Positions 26,919 through 37,287 of a stretch of DNA of 64,000 nt are shown here, one piece after another (within the stretch, counting starts at the first letter, position 1; every line of letters begins with the position of its first letter). The DNA comes from Gemmatimonadota bacterium (lineage in GTDB: Bacteria; Gemmatimonadota; Gemmatimonadetes; Longimicrobiales; RSA9), in contig SLCC01000086.1 in the NCBI GenBank assembly GCA_007126035.1, positions 1-64,000 on the forward strand, written 5' to 3'. The notes under the pieces are model-generated. The model did no database searches and was not told where the DNA came from. It saw only the letters and a program-made list of their open reading frames with translations. The translations under genes and the position numbers were made by a program.

Positions 26919-28202
26919 ATGAGCGACGAGCGCGAATATCGGCACAGGCGGATAGGCGACAAGGTGTTGCGGCCCGAGACGCTGATGATGGGCTATGGCT
27001 ACGACCCCCACCTGTCGGAAGGTGCGGTGAAGTGTCCTATCTTCCAGACGTCAACGTTCGTATTCAAGAGGGCCGAGGACGGGAAGGCGTTCTTCGAGCT
27101 GGCCTACGGCCTCCGGGAGCGGGAGCCCAGGGAGGTGCCGGGGCTGATATACTCGAGGATCAACAATCCGGACCTGGAGATCCTGGAGGACAGGCTGGCC
27201 ATATGGGACGGCGCCGACGCGGCACTGGTATTCTCCAGTGGCATGTCCGCCATCTCCACGGCGCTCCTGACCTTCCTCCGACCTGGGGATGCCATCGTCC
27301 ACAGCGAGCCGGTGTACGGCGGCACGGAATACCTGCTCCTGAACATACTGCCCCAGTTCGGCATCCGTCGCTATGGCTTCACCGCGGGCGTGCCCGGAGC
27401 CATGGAATCGGCCGTTGAGGAGGCACGAGCGGAAGGGCCCATATCCGTGGTCCTGATCGAGACACCGGCCAACCCGACCAACGCACTGGTGGATATCCAG
27501 GCCTGTCGCCGACTGGTGGATTCGGTCGGCCAGGACCAGGCGCGGCGGCCGGTGCTCGCCGTGGACAACACGTTCCTCGGTCCGCTCTGGCAACGGCCCC
27601 TGGAGCATGGCGCCGACCTGATACTCTACTCCCTCACCAAGTACGTGGGCGGCCATTCCGACGTGATCGCCGGCGCGGTGCTGGGTGGCAAGGAGAACAT
27701 GGAGCAGGTGGCCGGGATGCGTACGATCCTGGGGACCATGGCCGACCCATGGACCGGCTGGCTCCTCATGCGGTCGCTCGAGACGCTCAAGCTCCGTATG
27801 ACCAGCCAGATGAAGAACGCCCGCTACGTAGCCGAGTTCCTCCTCGACCACCCGAAGGTGAGGAAGGTCCGCTACCTGGGGTTCCTCGACGATGACGACC
27901 CGGACCGCGAAATATATCAGCGCCAGTGCCTCTCGCCGGGCGGCACGTTCTCCTTCGAGGTCGACGGCGGCGAGGCGGAGGCGTTCCGGCTGCTGAACGC
28001 GCTCAAGATCGCCAAGCTGGCCGTGAGCCTGGGCGGTACCGAGACACTGGCCCAGCACCCGGCCAGCATGACTCACTCGGACGTCAAGCCAGAGCACCAG
28101 AAGGCGATAGGCATCACGCCCGCCATGATCCGGATCTCGGTGGGCGTGGAGCACCCGGAGGACATCATCGCCGACCTGGAGCAGGCGTTGGAGCAGGTCT
28201 AG
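26919..28202 (+). CDS. Cys/Met metabolism PLP enzyme (cystathionine gamma-synthase / methionine gamma-lyase family)
   Basis: PIFQTSTFVF; YSRINNPDLEILEDRLA; FSSGMSAISTALL; SLTKYVGGHSDVIAGAVLG. Confidence 0.93.
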   Translation: MSDEREYRHRRIGDKVLRPETLMMGYGYDPHLSEGAVKCPIFQTSTFVFKRAEDGKAFFELAYGLREREPREVPGLIYSRINNPDLEILEDRLAIWDGADAALVFSSGMSAISTALLTFLRPGDAIVHSEPVYGGTEYLLLNILPQFGIRRYGFTAGVPGAMESAVEEARAEGPISVVLIETPANPTNALVDIQACRRLVDSVGQDQARRPVLAVDNTFLGPLWQRPLEHGADLILYSLTKYVGGHSDVIAGAVLGGKENMEQVAGMRTILGTMADPWTGWLLMRSLETLKLRMTSQMKNARYVAEFLLDHPKVRKVRYLGFLDDDDPDREIYQRQCLSPGGTFSFEVDGGEAEAFRLLNALKIAKLAVSLGGTETLAQHPASMTHSDVKPEHQKAIGITPAMIRISVGVEHPEDIIADLEQALEQV

Positions 28203-28265
28203 GCCGTCCCCGGGGGCCGCCCGGCCAGCCACTCGCTCGGCGCTGACTCTTCCCGGGGCAAGTAG

Positions 28266-28829
28266 CTAGATACTCTTCAGCCGGTCGTCGATGGCCTTCT
28301 GGACGGCGTCCCGGCCGCCGCCGGTCAGGAGGGTGTCGAGCATCTCCCTGGCATCATGGGCCACATCCTCGGGATGCCGCCGTTCGGAAGCCGGCCGGAT
28401 GACGTTGCCGATGGGGAGCAGGGCGAACTGCGGCTCGCCGCCACCGTTCGTCGCTGTCCCTGACGAGCTGTCCACCTCTGAGGGCGGTGCTGGCACGCTG
28501 TCCCGCCACGGCTCGTCCGCCCCTTCCTGCTCGGCCTGGTCGGCCTCCATGGGGAGGACCAGGCAGAAACGGCCGTCGATGTTGCCGTCCTCGTCCTCGC
28601 GGGCGGCCAGGGCAACGGAAACGGGCTCGGAGAGGAGGGACTGGATCGTGTCCATGGCGCCGGCCGCCACCACGCTGCGGGCGATGAGGTGTCCGTCGTA
28701 GTAGTAACCCAGGCCCACCGCCCCGTCGGGCACCGAGTCATGGCGAAGCGACCGGGCTTGCAGGCTTATTGGCGTCGGGTGCGGAATGACGACGAGGTGG
28801 TCCATCATTGTCCAGGATAAGTCCCACAT
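28266..28829 (-). CDS. Hypothetical protein downstream of sucA
   Basis: MMDHLVVIPHPTPISLQARSLRHDSVPDGAVGLGYYYDGHLIARSVVAAGAMDTIQSLL...; start at 28829 or 28808. Confidence 0.5.
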   Translation of the reverse strand: MWDLSWTMMDHLVVIPHPTPISLQARSLRHDSVPDGAVGLGYYYDGHLIARSVVAAGAMDTIQSLLSEPVSVALAAREDEDGNIDGRFCLVLPMEADQAEQEGADEPWRDSVPAPPSEVDSSSGTATNGGGEPQFALLPIGNVIRPASERRHPEDVAHDAREMLDTLLTGGGRDAVQKAIDDRLKSI

Positions 28830-28899
28830 TCGAGTATTCCAGCGGCTTCTCCGCCGCGGACTCTGGTGGCTGGTCGTACCCGCCTTCGTCCACGGAGTT

Positions 28900-31662
28900 C
28901 TACGGCTGTTGCAGCTGCTGTTTCGCGGCGAACGTCTGGCGGACGATCCGTAGCTGCTCCTTGTCGTGTGCCTTCTTGTAGCCCTCCGCCGGGCTGGCCC
29001 GCTCGGGCCGACCGGCGTACCCGAGGCTGAGCCGGCCACCAGCAACGGCCTCGAGGAGGGGCTGGATGAACGACCACGCGCCCATGTTGGCCGGCTCCTC
29101 CTGGACCCAGACCAGCTCGGTGGCCTGGTCATAATGGTCCAGCAGCTCACGCAGGTCCGGCCCGGGGAAGGGGTAGAGCTGCTCGAAGCGGATCAGCGCC
29201 ACGTCCTCAGCCTCCTCGCGCTCGTCGGCGGCGATGAGGTCGTAGTACACCTTCCCGGAGCAGAGGGCCAGGCGTCGCACCGTGTCAGGCCGGTCGGTGG
29301 TTCGCTGGTCGTCCATGATCGGCCTGAACGCCCCGCCGGTCAGGTCGGGTAGTGTGGAGACGGCCTTCGGGTGGCGGAGCAGGCTCTTGGGCGTGAGGAC
29401 GACCAGTGGCCGGGGCTCATCGCTCATGGCCTGGCTGCGTAGCAGGTGGAAGTACTGGGCCGGCGTCGTACAGTTGGCGACTCGCATGTTGTCTTCCGCC
29501 GCCAGCTGTAGGAATCGCTCGAGCCTGGCGCTGGAGTGTTCCGGACCCTGACCTTCGTACCCGTGTGGCAGCAGCAAGGTCAGGCGGTTCTCCTGTCCCC
29601 ACTTGGCCCGGCCCGAGGTCAGGAACTGGTCCAGGATGACCTGCGCCGCGTTGACGAAGTCACCGAACTGGGCCTCCCAGAGCACCAGCGACCGTGGCGA
29701 GGCGGTGCTGTAACCGTATTCGAAGCCAAGTACGCCCGCCTCTGAGAGGGGGCTGTTGTAGACCTCGAAGGGCGCCCCTGCCTCCTCCAGCGCCTGGAGC
29801 GGTGTGTGCCTGTCGCCGGTGCGGGCGTCGGTCAGGGTCAGGTGCCGCTGGCTGAACGTCCCGCGCACCGAGTCCTGCCCGGACAGGCGGACGTGGATTC
29901 CGTCCGCCACCAGCGAGGCGAATGCCAGCGATTCGGCATGTGCCCAGTCGATGCCCTTGCCGGCCTCCAGTGACGTGCCCCTGCGCACGAGCTGACGCTC
30001 GAGCTTGGGATGGACGGTGAAGCCGTCAGGCCAGCTGTGGAGCTGCCGGTCGTAGCCTAGGAGCCGCTCCCTGGCGACGGCCGTCTCCACGGGCCCTTCG
30101 ATGGCGGCTGGTTCCAGGGCCGGCGCTACCGTGGCAGGATCCCCGTTCGCGGACTGCTTCACCTCCTGCTGGACCTGGGTCAGGTGCCGGTAGGCGGTGT
30201 CCCAGATCTCCTGCCGCTCCTCTTCCGTTACCGTACCCTCCTCCATCAGTCGCCCGGCCCACCGGGCCAGGACCGTGGGGTGCTCGACGATCCGCTCGTA
30301 GACGCGCGGCTGGGTGTAGGCCGGCTCGTCGCCCTCGTTATGGCCGAACCGGCGGTAGCCCACCAGGTCGATGAGGACATCGGCCTGGAACCGGGTCCGG
30401 TAGTCCAGGGCCAGCCGGGCCACCGCCAGGCACGCCTCGGGATCGTCGGCATTCACGTGGAAGACGGGGATGTCGAACCCCTTGGCCAGGTCGCTGGCAT
30501 AGTTGGTTGATCTGGCCTCACTGGGCTCGGTCGTGAAGCCGATCTGATTGTTGACGATGATATGGAGCGTGCCCCCGGTCTCGTAGCCGTTGAGCCGCGC
30601 CAGGTTCAGCGTCTCCGCCACGATCCCCTGTCCCGCGAAGGCGGCGTCGCCGTGCATGATCACGGGTAGCACCCGGGCCACGTCCTGGGCCAGCTCAGGT
30701 GTGGAGACCTCGGTCTGACGCGCCCGAGCGATACCCGCCACTACCGGGTTGACGTACTCCAGGTGGCTTGGGTTGGGCGCCATGGAGACGGTCAGCGGCT
30801 GACCCGAGATGGTCGCGTAGGTGCCCTCCGCTCCCAGATGGTACTTCACGTCGCCGGTCCCGGAGCCAGACTGCTGGCCCTCGAACTCGGCCAGAATCCG
30901 CTCATAGGGCTGGCCCAGGACGTGGGCCAGCACGTTGAGGCGACCCCTGTGGGCCATTCCCAACACGACCTCCCGGGCACCCGCTGCCGCCGACCGCTCG
31001 ATCGCCAGGTCCAGCATGGGGATCAACATGTCGTTGCCCTCGACGCTGAACCGCTTCTGCCCCAGGTAGGCCCTGTGCAGGAATTGCTCGAACGCCTCCA
31101 CCTCCGTGAGGCGGCTCAGCAGGCGGAGCTTCTCCTCGCGGCTGAGCGGGCGCCTGTGATCGCCCGCCTCGATCCGGCGGCGCAGCCACTCCCGCCGGCC
31201 CGGATCCTCGAGGTGCTCGTACTCGTAGCCGACAGTGCTGGTATAGGTCTCCCGCAGCCAGCCCAGCACCACCCTCATGCTCACACCCGCCTCGCCCAGA
31301 TCCAGCAGGGAGGCGGGGATCGTTTCCAGCTGCGACTCCTCGATACCGTGGAACGACGGCGCCAGCATGGGGTGCCCCCGGGGCGCGCTGTCCAGCGGGT
31401 CGACCCGGGCGGCGGTGTGGCCGTGGAGACGGTGCGCCTCCACCAGCTCGGCCGCCGCCATCGCCGCCCGGAGCTGGGCGCGGGTAGGCGCGGGTGCACC
31501 GTCGCCAACCGGTATGACGCCCACCTCTTCGGGGCTCAGCCCGAAGACCGCGCGCCAGCGCTCGTCCACCGAGGCGGGGTCACGGGTATACTGCTCGTAC
31601 AGCGCCTGCACGTAGCCGGCGTTGTAGGAGTCGAAGGCCTGCTGGTTCCTTATCTGGCTCAC
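28900..31662 (-). CDS. sucA: 2-oxoglutarate dehydrogenase E1 component
   Basis: FDSYNAGYVQALYEQYTRDPASVDERWRAVF; GMAHRGRLNVLAHVLGQPYERILAEFEG; IVNNQIGFTT; RRFGHNEGDEPAYTQP; GTG start. Confidence 0.96.
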   Translation of the reverse strand: MSQIRNQQAFDSYNAGYVQALYEQYTRDPASVDERWRAVFGLSPEEVGVIPVGDGAPAPTRAQLRAAMAAAELVEAHRLHGHTAARVDPLDSAPRGHPMLAPSFHGIEESQLETIPASLLDLGEAGVSMRVVLGWLRETYTSTVGYEYEHLEDPGRREWLRRRIEAGDHRRPLSREEKLRLLSRLTEVEAFEQFLHRAYLGQKRFSVEGNDMLIPMLDLAIERSAAAGAREVVLGMAHRGRLNVLAHVLGQPYERILAEFEGQQSGSGTGDVKYHLGAEGTYATISGQPLTVSMAPNPSHLEYVNPVVAGIARARQTEVSTPELAQDVARVLPVIMHGDAAFAGQGIVAETLNLARLNGYETGGTLHIIVNNQIGFTTEPSEARSTNYASDLAKGFDIPVFHVNADDPEACLAVARLALDYRTRFQADVLIDLVGYRRFGHNEGDEPAYTQPRVYERIVEHPTVLARWAGRLMEEGTVTEEERQEIWDTAYRHLTQVQQEVKQSANGDPATVAPALEPAAIEGPVETAVARERLLGYDRQLHSWPDGFTVHPKLERQLVRRGTSLEAGKGIDWAHAESLAFASLVADGIHVRLSGQDSVRGTFSQRHLTLTDARTGDRHTPLQALEEAGAPFEVYNSPLSEAGVLGFEYGYSTASPRSLVLWEAQFGDFVNAAQVILDQFLTSGRAKWGQENRLTLLLPHGYEGQGPEHSSARLERFLQLAAEDNMRVANCTTPAQYFHLLRSQAMSDEPRPLVVLTPKSLLRHPKAVSTLPDLTGGAFRPIMDDQRTTDRPDTVRRLALCSGKVYYDLIAADEREEAEDVALIRFEQLYPFPGPDLRELLDHYDQATELVWVQEEPANMGAWSFIQPLLEAVAGGRLSLGYAGRPERASPAEGYKKAHDKEQLRIVRQTFAAKQQLQQP

Positions 31663-31694
31663 TGCCTCTGGCTCACTGCCTCTGGCTCACTGCC
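31653..31694. repeat. Three perfect 14-bp tandem repeats spanning the sucA start codon
   Basis: tctggctcactgcc x3 (minus strand GGCAGTGAGCCAGA x3). Confidence 0.95.
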
Positions 31695-31844
31695 CTTCTC
31701 GATGTCGTGCGACTTGCCGGTTACGGGGGAGTAACTCATCAAGATAGGGACCACCACTTCCCAGATCCAGCGATCGTCGCGCATGTTTCCGCGCTGTGGA
31801 CGGCGCGGGCGCGGCGCGGGCGCTGGCGTGAACGGTGCGGACGC

Positions 31845-33887
31845 TCACAGAGACGCTGGTACGGGGATCTCGAACCGGAAGGTGGTGCCGCCAGGTGTGC
31901 TCCTGGTCACTCGCACGTCGCCGTTCATCAGGCGGGCCAGGCGTTGTGCCACGCTCAGCCCCAGGCCAGAGCCGCCGCTCCGCCGGGTGGCCGGCTGCTC
32001 CGCCTGCCAGAACGGGTTGAATATGTGGGGCAGGTGCTCTGGCGCTATGCCGTTGCCGTTGTCCGAGATGTCGATCCTGACCGTCCCGTCGCCAGCGTGC
32101 ACCCGTATCCGCACGGCGCCCCGTTCCGTGAACTTGATGGCGTTGGTGGTGAGGGAGAGCACCACCTGGATGAACCTTTCCCGGTCGGTCTGGACCGTAT
32201 CCGGGATCTGGTCGACCTCCAGCTCGAATTCGATGCCCTTCTCCGTGGCGGATGGGCGCACCATCTCGTCTATCTGGGAGAGGAGGGGGCGGAGGTGGAC
32301 CTGTTCGAAGTGTGGTCGCTCCTTGCCGGACTCGAGCCTGGCGAAGGCGAGGATCCCCTCGATCAGCCGGAGAAGTCGGTCCGACCCGGCCCGGATCCGT
32401 TCCACCTGGCGGTGCTGCCGCTCGTTCATCGGTCCCGCCACCTCTTCGCTGAGCAGGTCCGAGTAGCCCAGCACGGCGGTCAGGGGTGTTCGGAGCTCGT
32501 GGCTGATGATGGCCAGGAAGTCGGATTTGGCCTGGTTCGCCAGCTCCGCGGACTGGAAGAGGCGGGCGTGGTCGACGGTGAGCCCGACCCGTCGGCCCAA
32601 CTCTTCGGCCATCTGGAGGTCCACCTGGTCATAGTGGCGTTCAACGCTCGCCGAGCCCAGGATCAGGTAGCCGACGGTGGCCTTCCGGGCGCTCAGTGGC
32701 GCCAGGATCAGCGAAGCGGGAGCCAATTTCCTGACCAGCTCCGCCAGCCGGCCATCTTCTGGAATCAGGCCGGTCACGTCATGGGAGACTCGGCTCATGA
32801 GCACCGACTCGCCGCCCCTCACCACCTGTTCTATGAGTGAGCCCGCGGCCGGGCCTGTGGTCATGAAGGCGGCCACGTCCTCGATCACTGCCTGCATGCG
32901 GGGATCGGCGTGGGCGCCGGTGATGAAGGGTGGGAAACCCTCTCCAGCGGCGACGGCGAGGATGCAGGCATCGGCCACGGTATTGGCCGCGAGCCGGGCT
33001 ATGGTGGGCAGCGTCGTCTCGTAGTCGAGGGACAGCTCGAGGATCATGCTTGCCTGGGAGAGGAACCGCTGCTCCTCGTGGACCCTGCGCCGCTCGGTGA
33101 GGTCCACCAGCGAGCCCACCACGCTGGTGGGCTCGCCACTCGCATCCTGCGTGATGTAGGCCCGGTCGAAGACGGTGGCGTAGCCCCGGTCGCCAGTGAG
33201 GAACCGATACTCCTCGGTCCAGAAGCGCCTGTCCTCGTGCAGGAACCGGTCGAAACTCTCCGCCACCCGCGGTAGGTCGTCGGGATGGATCCGGGAGCGC
33301 CACCACTCCATGGAGGGCTCGGTGCTGGCGGCGGTGAAGCCGAAGGAGTCGACCAGGGCCTCGTTCAGCTTCAGCCGCTCGGAGCCCACCTCCCACTCCC
33401 ATATGACCGCGGAGGCGGCGCGGCGCATGAGCTCCACCCGTTCCTCGGCGTGGCGAGCCGTCTCCTCCGCCTTTCGCTGCGTGCGGATGTCACGGGCGAC
33501 GGCCACCATTCCCATGGGACGACCTTCCCCGTCACGCATGTTGGTGACGGTGACCAGGACGGGGAAGAGGGAGCCATCCCGGTGCCGCACCAGGAACTCG
33601 CTGTGCCAGCGGCCTCGTCGGCGCAGTCGGGCCAGGCCCACCACCAGGTCGGCGGTGGTGCCCTCGGCCATGAGCAGGTCCTGGATGAGAGAGCCCAGGG
33701 CTTCGTCCCGTGACCAGCCGTACAGGCCATGGGCGGCGTCGTTCCAGTAGATGATGTGGCCGTTCAGGTCGGTGCCCACCACGGCTTCGCCCAGGGCGTC
33801 CAGGGCGGATGCCCGGAGCAGTGCCTCGCCAGAGGTGTCGGGCGATTTGGTCAGCGGGGCGGCCCCGCTCGTCATGGTCAAACGCAT
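31845..33887 (-). CDS. PAS-PAS-GAF sensor histidine kinase
   Basis: GTDLNGHIIYWNDAAHGLYGWSRDEALG; FLAIISHELRTPLTAVLGYSDLL; FTERGAVRIRV; ISDNGNGIAPEHLPHIFNPFWQ; SGLGLSVAQRLARLMNGDV. Confidence 0.94.
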   Translation of the reverse strand: MRLTMTSGAAPLTKSPDTSGEALLRASALDALGEAVVGTDLNGHIIYWNDAAHGLYGWSRDEALGSLIQDLLMAEGTTADLVVGLARLRRRGRWHSEFLVRHRDGSLFPVLVTVTNMRDGEGRPMGMVAVARDIRTQRKAEETARHAEERVELMRRAASAVIWEWEVGSERLKLNEALVDSFGFTAASTEPSMEWWRSRIHPDDLPRVAESFDRFLHEDRRFWTEEYRFLTGDRGYATVFDRAYITQDASGEPTSVVGSLVDLTERRRVHEEQRFLSQASMILELSLDYETTLPTIARLAANTVADACILAVAAGEGFPPFITGAHADPRMQAVIEDVAAFMTTGPAAGSLIEQVVRGGESVLMSRVSHDVTGLIPEDGRLAELVRKLAPASLILAPLSARKATVGYLILGSASVERHYDQVDLQMAEELGRRVGLTVDHARLFQSAELANQAKSDFLAIISHELRTPLTAVLGYSDLLSEEVAGPMNERQHRQVERIRAGSDRLLRLIEGILAFARLESGKERPHFEQVHLRPLLSQIDEMVRPSATEKGIEFELEVDQIPDTVQTDRERFIQVVLSLTTNAIKFTERGAVRIRVHAGDGTVRIDISDNGNGIAPEHLPHIFNPFWQAEQPATRRSGGSGLGLSVAQRLARLMNGDVRVTRSTPGGTTFRFEIPVPASL

Positions 33888-34207
33888 CAGGTCGACACGG
33901 CGCTCCTATCCATGCCGTGTGCCAAAAAAATCGTCTCGCTCAGGGCGCTGTACCCCTCAGGGGGTCTCCCGCGTCGGAGCGATGACGATGGTCAGAGTGG
34001 ATGCTAGTAAGCGGGTGCGCCCAGGTCAAGGACGCCGTCGCAGTTGGTTGGCGGGCAGGGGGATCGTGCGGGCTGGTTGCCCCGGATCACCGGGCCGGGC
34101 TATCCTATTCGGGGTAGTGAGCCGCGGTCTCGTCGCAGTACGGGGCCCTGGCAGCACCACACTGGTCTGACGTCCCAGGAACCGCAGGTCACACACCGCC
34201 GGAGCGG

Positions 34208-36823
34208 ATGCCGAAGCAGGAAGAGACCCCACTAATGCGCCAGTGGCGCGAGGCCAAGTCGCGCCATCCTGATGCCATCGTGTTCTTCCGGGTCGGCGAC
34301 TTCTACGAGATGTTCTGCGAAGACGCCGAGGAGGGCTCCCGACTGCTGGGCCTCACCCTCACCACCCGTAACAACGGTGGCGCCGCGGATGTCCCGCTGG
34401 CCGGAATACCGGTCAGGGCGCGCAACGACTATGTCCAGCGTCTGGTTCGGTTGGGCCGGCGCGTGGCCATCTGTGAGCAGGTCGAGGACCCGGCGGAGGC
34501 GAAGGACATCGTGCGGCGGGAGGTGGTGGAGACGATCACTCCCGGCTCCGTCACGTCGGACGCCCTCCTGGACGAGCGCCGGAACAACTGGCTCGTGGCA
34601 CTGGTCGAGGCGGACGCCGGGGCTGCGGCCATCGCCGCGGCGGACATCAGCACCGGCGACTTCCTCGGGACGCGGGTTGCCGGGGAGCGGCTCGAGGCGG
34701 AGCTCGCCCGGTTCGAGCCCGCGGAGATCCTGCTCCCGCGCGCCAGGGAGGGCGCCCCCGGACGGGCTCCGCTCCTGGACGGCGTGAGCACCACGCACCG
34801 TCCCGACTGGCTGTTCGAGCCCGATCTGGCCGGCGACGAACTGCGGCGACACTTCGGACTCCACACCCTGGATGGCCTGGGGTTCCAGGAAGGCGACGAG
34901 CCCTTGATCGGCGCCCTGGGCGCGCTCCTGGTCTACATCCGGGAGGTCCAGCCCGCGGCGGCGGAAGGGCTGCGCCCGCCCCGCCTCGAGCGGCCTGGCG
35001 AGGCCATGGCCCTGGACGAGATGACCCGCCGGAACCTGGAGCTGGTGGCACCTCTCCGCGGAGACGGCCCTGCCGGTGCCGCTGATACACTGATCGACGT
35101 GATCGATGAGACCACCACCGCCATGGGCGCCCGGCTGCTACGCCGCTGGCTGCTCCGGCCGCTGGTGGCGCCGGAGCCCATCTGGCGGCGCCAGGAGGCG
35201 GTGGCCGAGCTGGTTGAGGACCCGGCGCTCCGCCGTGGCATTCGTGGCCAGATGAGAGAGGTCCGGGACCTGGAGCGGCTGGCGGGGAAGGTGGGTGCGG
35301 CTCGGGTCACGCCCCGTGAGATGTGGGCCCTCGGCTCATCGCTGGCCCGGCTGCCGGAGGTCCGGGCCGGCCTGGACGGCACCGTGGCGCCGCTCCTGGT
35401 GGAGTTGCGCCAGGAGCTGGACCCCATGGCCGACGTCCGTGCCGCCATCTCCGCCGCCGTCGCCGAGGATCCACCTGCCACCCTGATGGAGGGCGGCGTC
35501 ATCCGTGTCGGTCACGACCCGGAGCTGGACGGACTACGTGAGACGCGGGACGGGGCCCGTGACTTCATCGCCGCGCTCCAGACACGGGAGCGGGAGCGGA
35601 CCGGGATATCCTCATTGAAGGTGGGCTACAACAAGGTCTTCGGGTACTTCCTGGAGGTGACGAAGTCCAATCTGGGGCGGGTTCCCCCGGAGTACCGGCG
35701 CAAGCAGACGCTGGCCAACTCGGAGCGCTACGTGACCGAGGAGCTGGACGAGTGGGAGGCGAAGGTGATGGGCGCGGAGGAGCGGATCGCCGAGCTGGAG
35801 GCCCGCCTCTTCAACGAGCTGCGGCGCAACGTGGCCGAGTCGGTGCCCAGGCTCCTGGCCACCGCCGCCCGGGTGGCAGAGCTGGACGTCCTGGCCGGCC
35901 TGGCCCGGCTGGCAGAGCGACGGCACTACGTACGGCCCGACGTCCATACCGGGTTCGACCTGGAGATACGGGACGGACGGCACCCGGTGGTGGAGACCAT
36001 GATGCCACGGGAGGAGTTCATCCCCAACGACGTCGTCCTGGGTCCCGAGGCGCGGGTCATGATACTCACCGGCCCGAACATGGCGGGGAAGAGCACGCTG
36101 CTGCGCCAGGTGGGCCTGATCCAGATCCTGGCCCAGATCGGCGGCTTCGTCCCCGCCAGGTCGGCCCGGCTACCCATCTGCGACCGGGTCTTCACCCGCG
36201 TAGGGGCTTCGGACAACCTGGTCCGGGGCCAGTCCACGTTCATGGTGGAGATGAGCGAGACGGCCTCGATCCTCCACAACGCAACCGACAGGTCGCTGGT
36301 GCTCCTGGACGAGATCGGCCGGGGTACCGCAACGTACGACGGGGTGAGCATCGCCTGGGCCGTGACCGAGCACCTCCACGAGCGGACAGGCGCCAAGACC
36401 ATCTTCGCCACCCACTACCACGAGCTCACCCAACTGGCCGACCTGCTGCCCGCGCTGGTGAACGTCAACGTGGCGGTCAAAGAGGTGGGCGACCACATCA
36501 TCTTCCTGCGCCGTCTGGAGTCTGGCGGCGCCGACCGGTCCTACGGGATCCAGGTGGGCAGGCTGGCCGGCCTGCCGCCGGGCGTGGTCGAGCGGGCCCG
36601 GGAGATCCTGGCCGAGCTGGAAGGCAGTCACACGAGGCACGGGGAGGGGCTGGGCCGGAGAGGTGCCCGCCGACCGGCCAGCACCGCGCCTCCCGATCAG
36701 CTATCGTTCTTCGCCGCGCCCGAGCACCCGGTCGTGGAGAAGATACGTACCTTGGATCTGGAGCGGTTGACACCCCTGGAGGCGCTCAACCGCCTTGCAC
36801 AGTTGAAGGAGGAAGTCGAGTGA
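34208..36823 (+). CDS. mutS: DNA mismatch repair protein MutS
   Basis: TPLMRQWREAKSRHPDAIVFFRVGDFYEMF; TGPNMAGKSTLLRQVGLI; LLDEIGRGTATYDGVSIAWAV; ATHYHELTQL. Confidence 0.97.
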   Translation: MPKQEETPLMRQWREAKSRHPDAIVFFRVGDFYEMFCEDAEEGSRLLGLTLTTRNNGGAADVPLAGIPVRARNDYVQRLVRLGRRVAICEQVEDPAEAKDIVRREVVETITPGSVTSDALLDERRNNWLVALVEADAGAAAIAAADISTGDFLGTRVAGERLEAELARFEPAEILLPRAREGAPGRAPLLDGVSTTHRPDWLFEPDLAGDELRRHFGLHTLDGLGFQEGDEPLIGALGALLVYIREVQPAAAEGLRPPRLERPGEAMALDEMTRRNLELVAPLRGDGPAGAADTLIDVIDETTTAMGARLLRRWLLRPLVAPEPIWRRQEAVAELVEDPALRRGIRGQMREVRDLERLAGKVGAARVTPREMWALGSSLARLPEVRAGLDGTVAPLLVELRQELDPMADVRAAISAAVAEDPPATLMEGGVIRVGHDPELDGLRETRDGARDFIAALQTRERERTGISSLKVGYNKVFGYFLEVTKSNLGRVPPEYRRKQTLANSERYVTEELDEWEAKVMGAEERIAELEARLFNELRRNVAESVPRLLATAARVAELDVLAGLARLAERRHYVRPDVHTGFDLEIRDGRHPVVETMMPREEFIPNDVVLGPEARVMILTGPNMAGKSTLLRQVGLIQILAQIGGFVPARSARLPICDRVFTRVGASDNLVRGQSTFMVEMSETASILHNATDRSLVLLDEIGRGTATYDGVSIAWAVTEHLHERTGAKTIFATHYHELTQLADLLPALVNVNVAVKEVGDHIIFLRRLESGGADRSYGIQVGRLAGLPPGVVERAREILAELEGSHTRHGEGLGRRGARRPASTAPPDQLSFFAAPEHPVVEKIRTLDLERLTPLEALNRLAQLKEEVE

Positions 36824-37287
36824 AGAAGCTCGCAGCCACCACCGGAGCTCGGGAGACAGCGCTGTTGCTGATGGCGCCGATCGCCGCAGCCGCGCTGATG
36901 ACAGGGTGCGCCGAAGAGGCTGTCACCATCGAAGAACCACAGGTCATCGCCACCGAGGAATCACCGTTCTCCTATCCGGCTGCCCTCTGGGACCAGGACC
37001 TGGAAGGAGAAACGGTCATCATGGTCCGGGTCACCGAGGACGGTGCCGTGGACAGCGTCTACGTGCTTGAGTCCAGTGGCGAGGCCGCCTTCGACTCGGT
37101 AGCGGTGAACGGGGCGAGGGACCTCCGGTTCCAGCCAGGGCGCCGTGATGACCGCCAGGCAACGATGTGGGCAAGGCTGCCCGTACGGTTCCACAAGGGC
37201 GGGGCAGAGGCGGAGACGGACGGTGAGGTCGAGCCCGGACCAGAGCCCCGGGCCGACTCCAGGCCAACCACCGGAGCCGAGCCGTGA
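36820..37287 (+). CDS. Lipoprotein with TonB C-terminal-like domain
   Basis: GTG start overlapping the mutS stop; lipobox LMTGC; VIMVRVTEDGAVDSVYVLESSGEAAFDSVAVNGARDLRFQPGRRDDRQATMWARLPVRF. Confidence 0.72.
   Translation: MKKLAATTGARETALLLMAPIAAAALMTGCAEEAVTIEEPQVIATEESPFSYPAALWDQDLEGETVIMVRVTEDGAVDSVYVLESSGEAAFDSVAVNGARDLRFQPGRRDDRQATMWARLPVRFHKGGAEAETDGEVEPGPEPRADSRPTTGAEP

Noticed and set aside
35752-37287. 511-aa plus ORF overlapping mutS
   Set aside because: The N-terminal ~350 aa is an out-of-frame reading of mutS; only the C-terminal lipoprotein from 36820 is supported.
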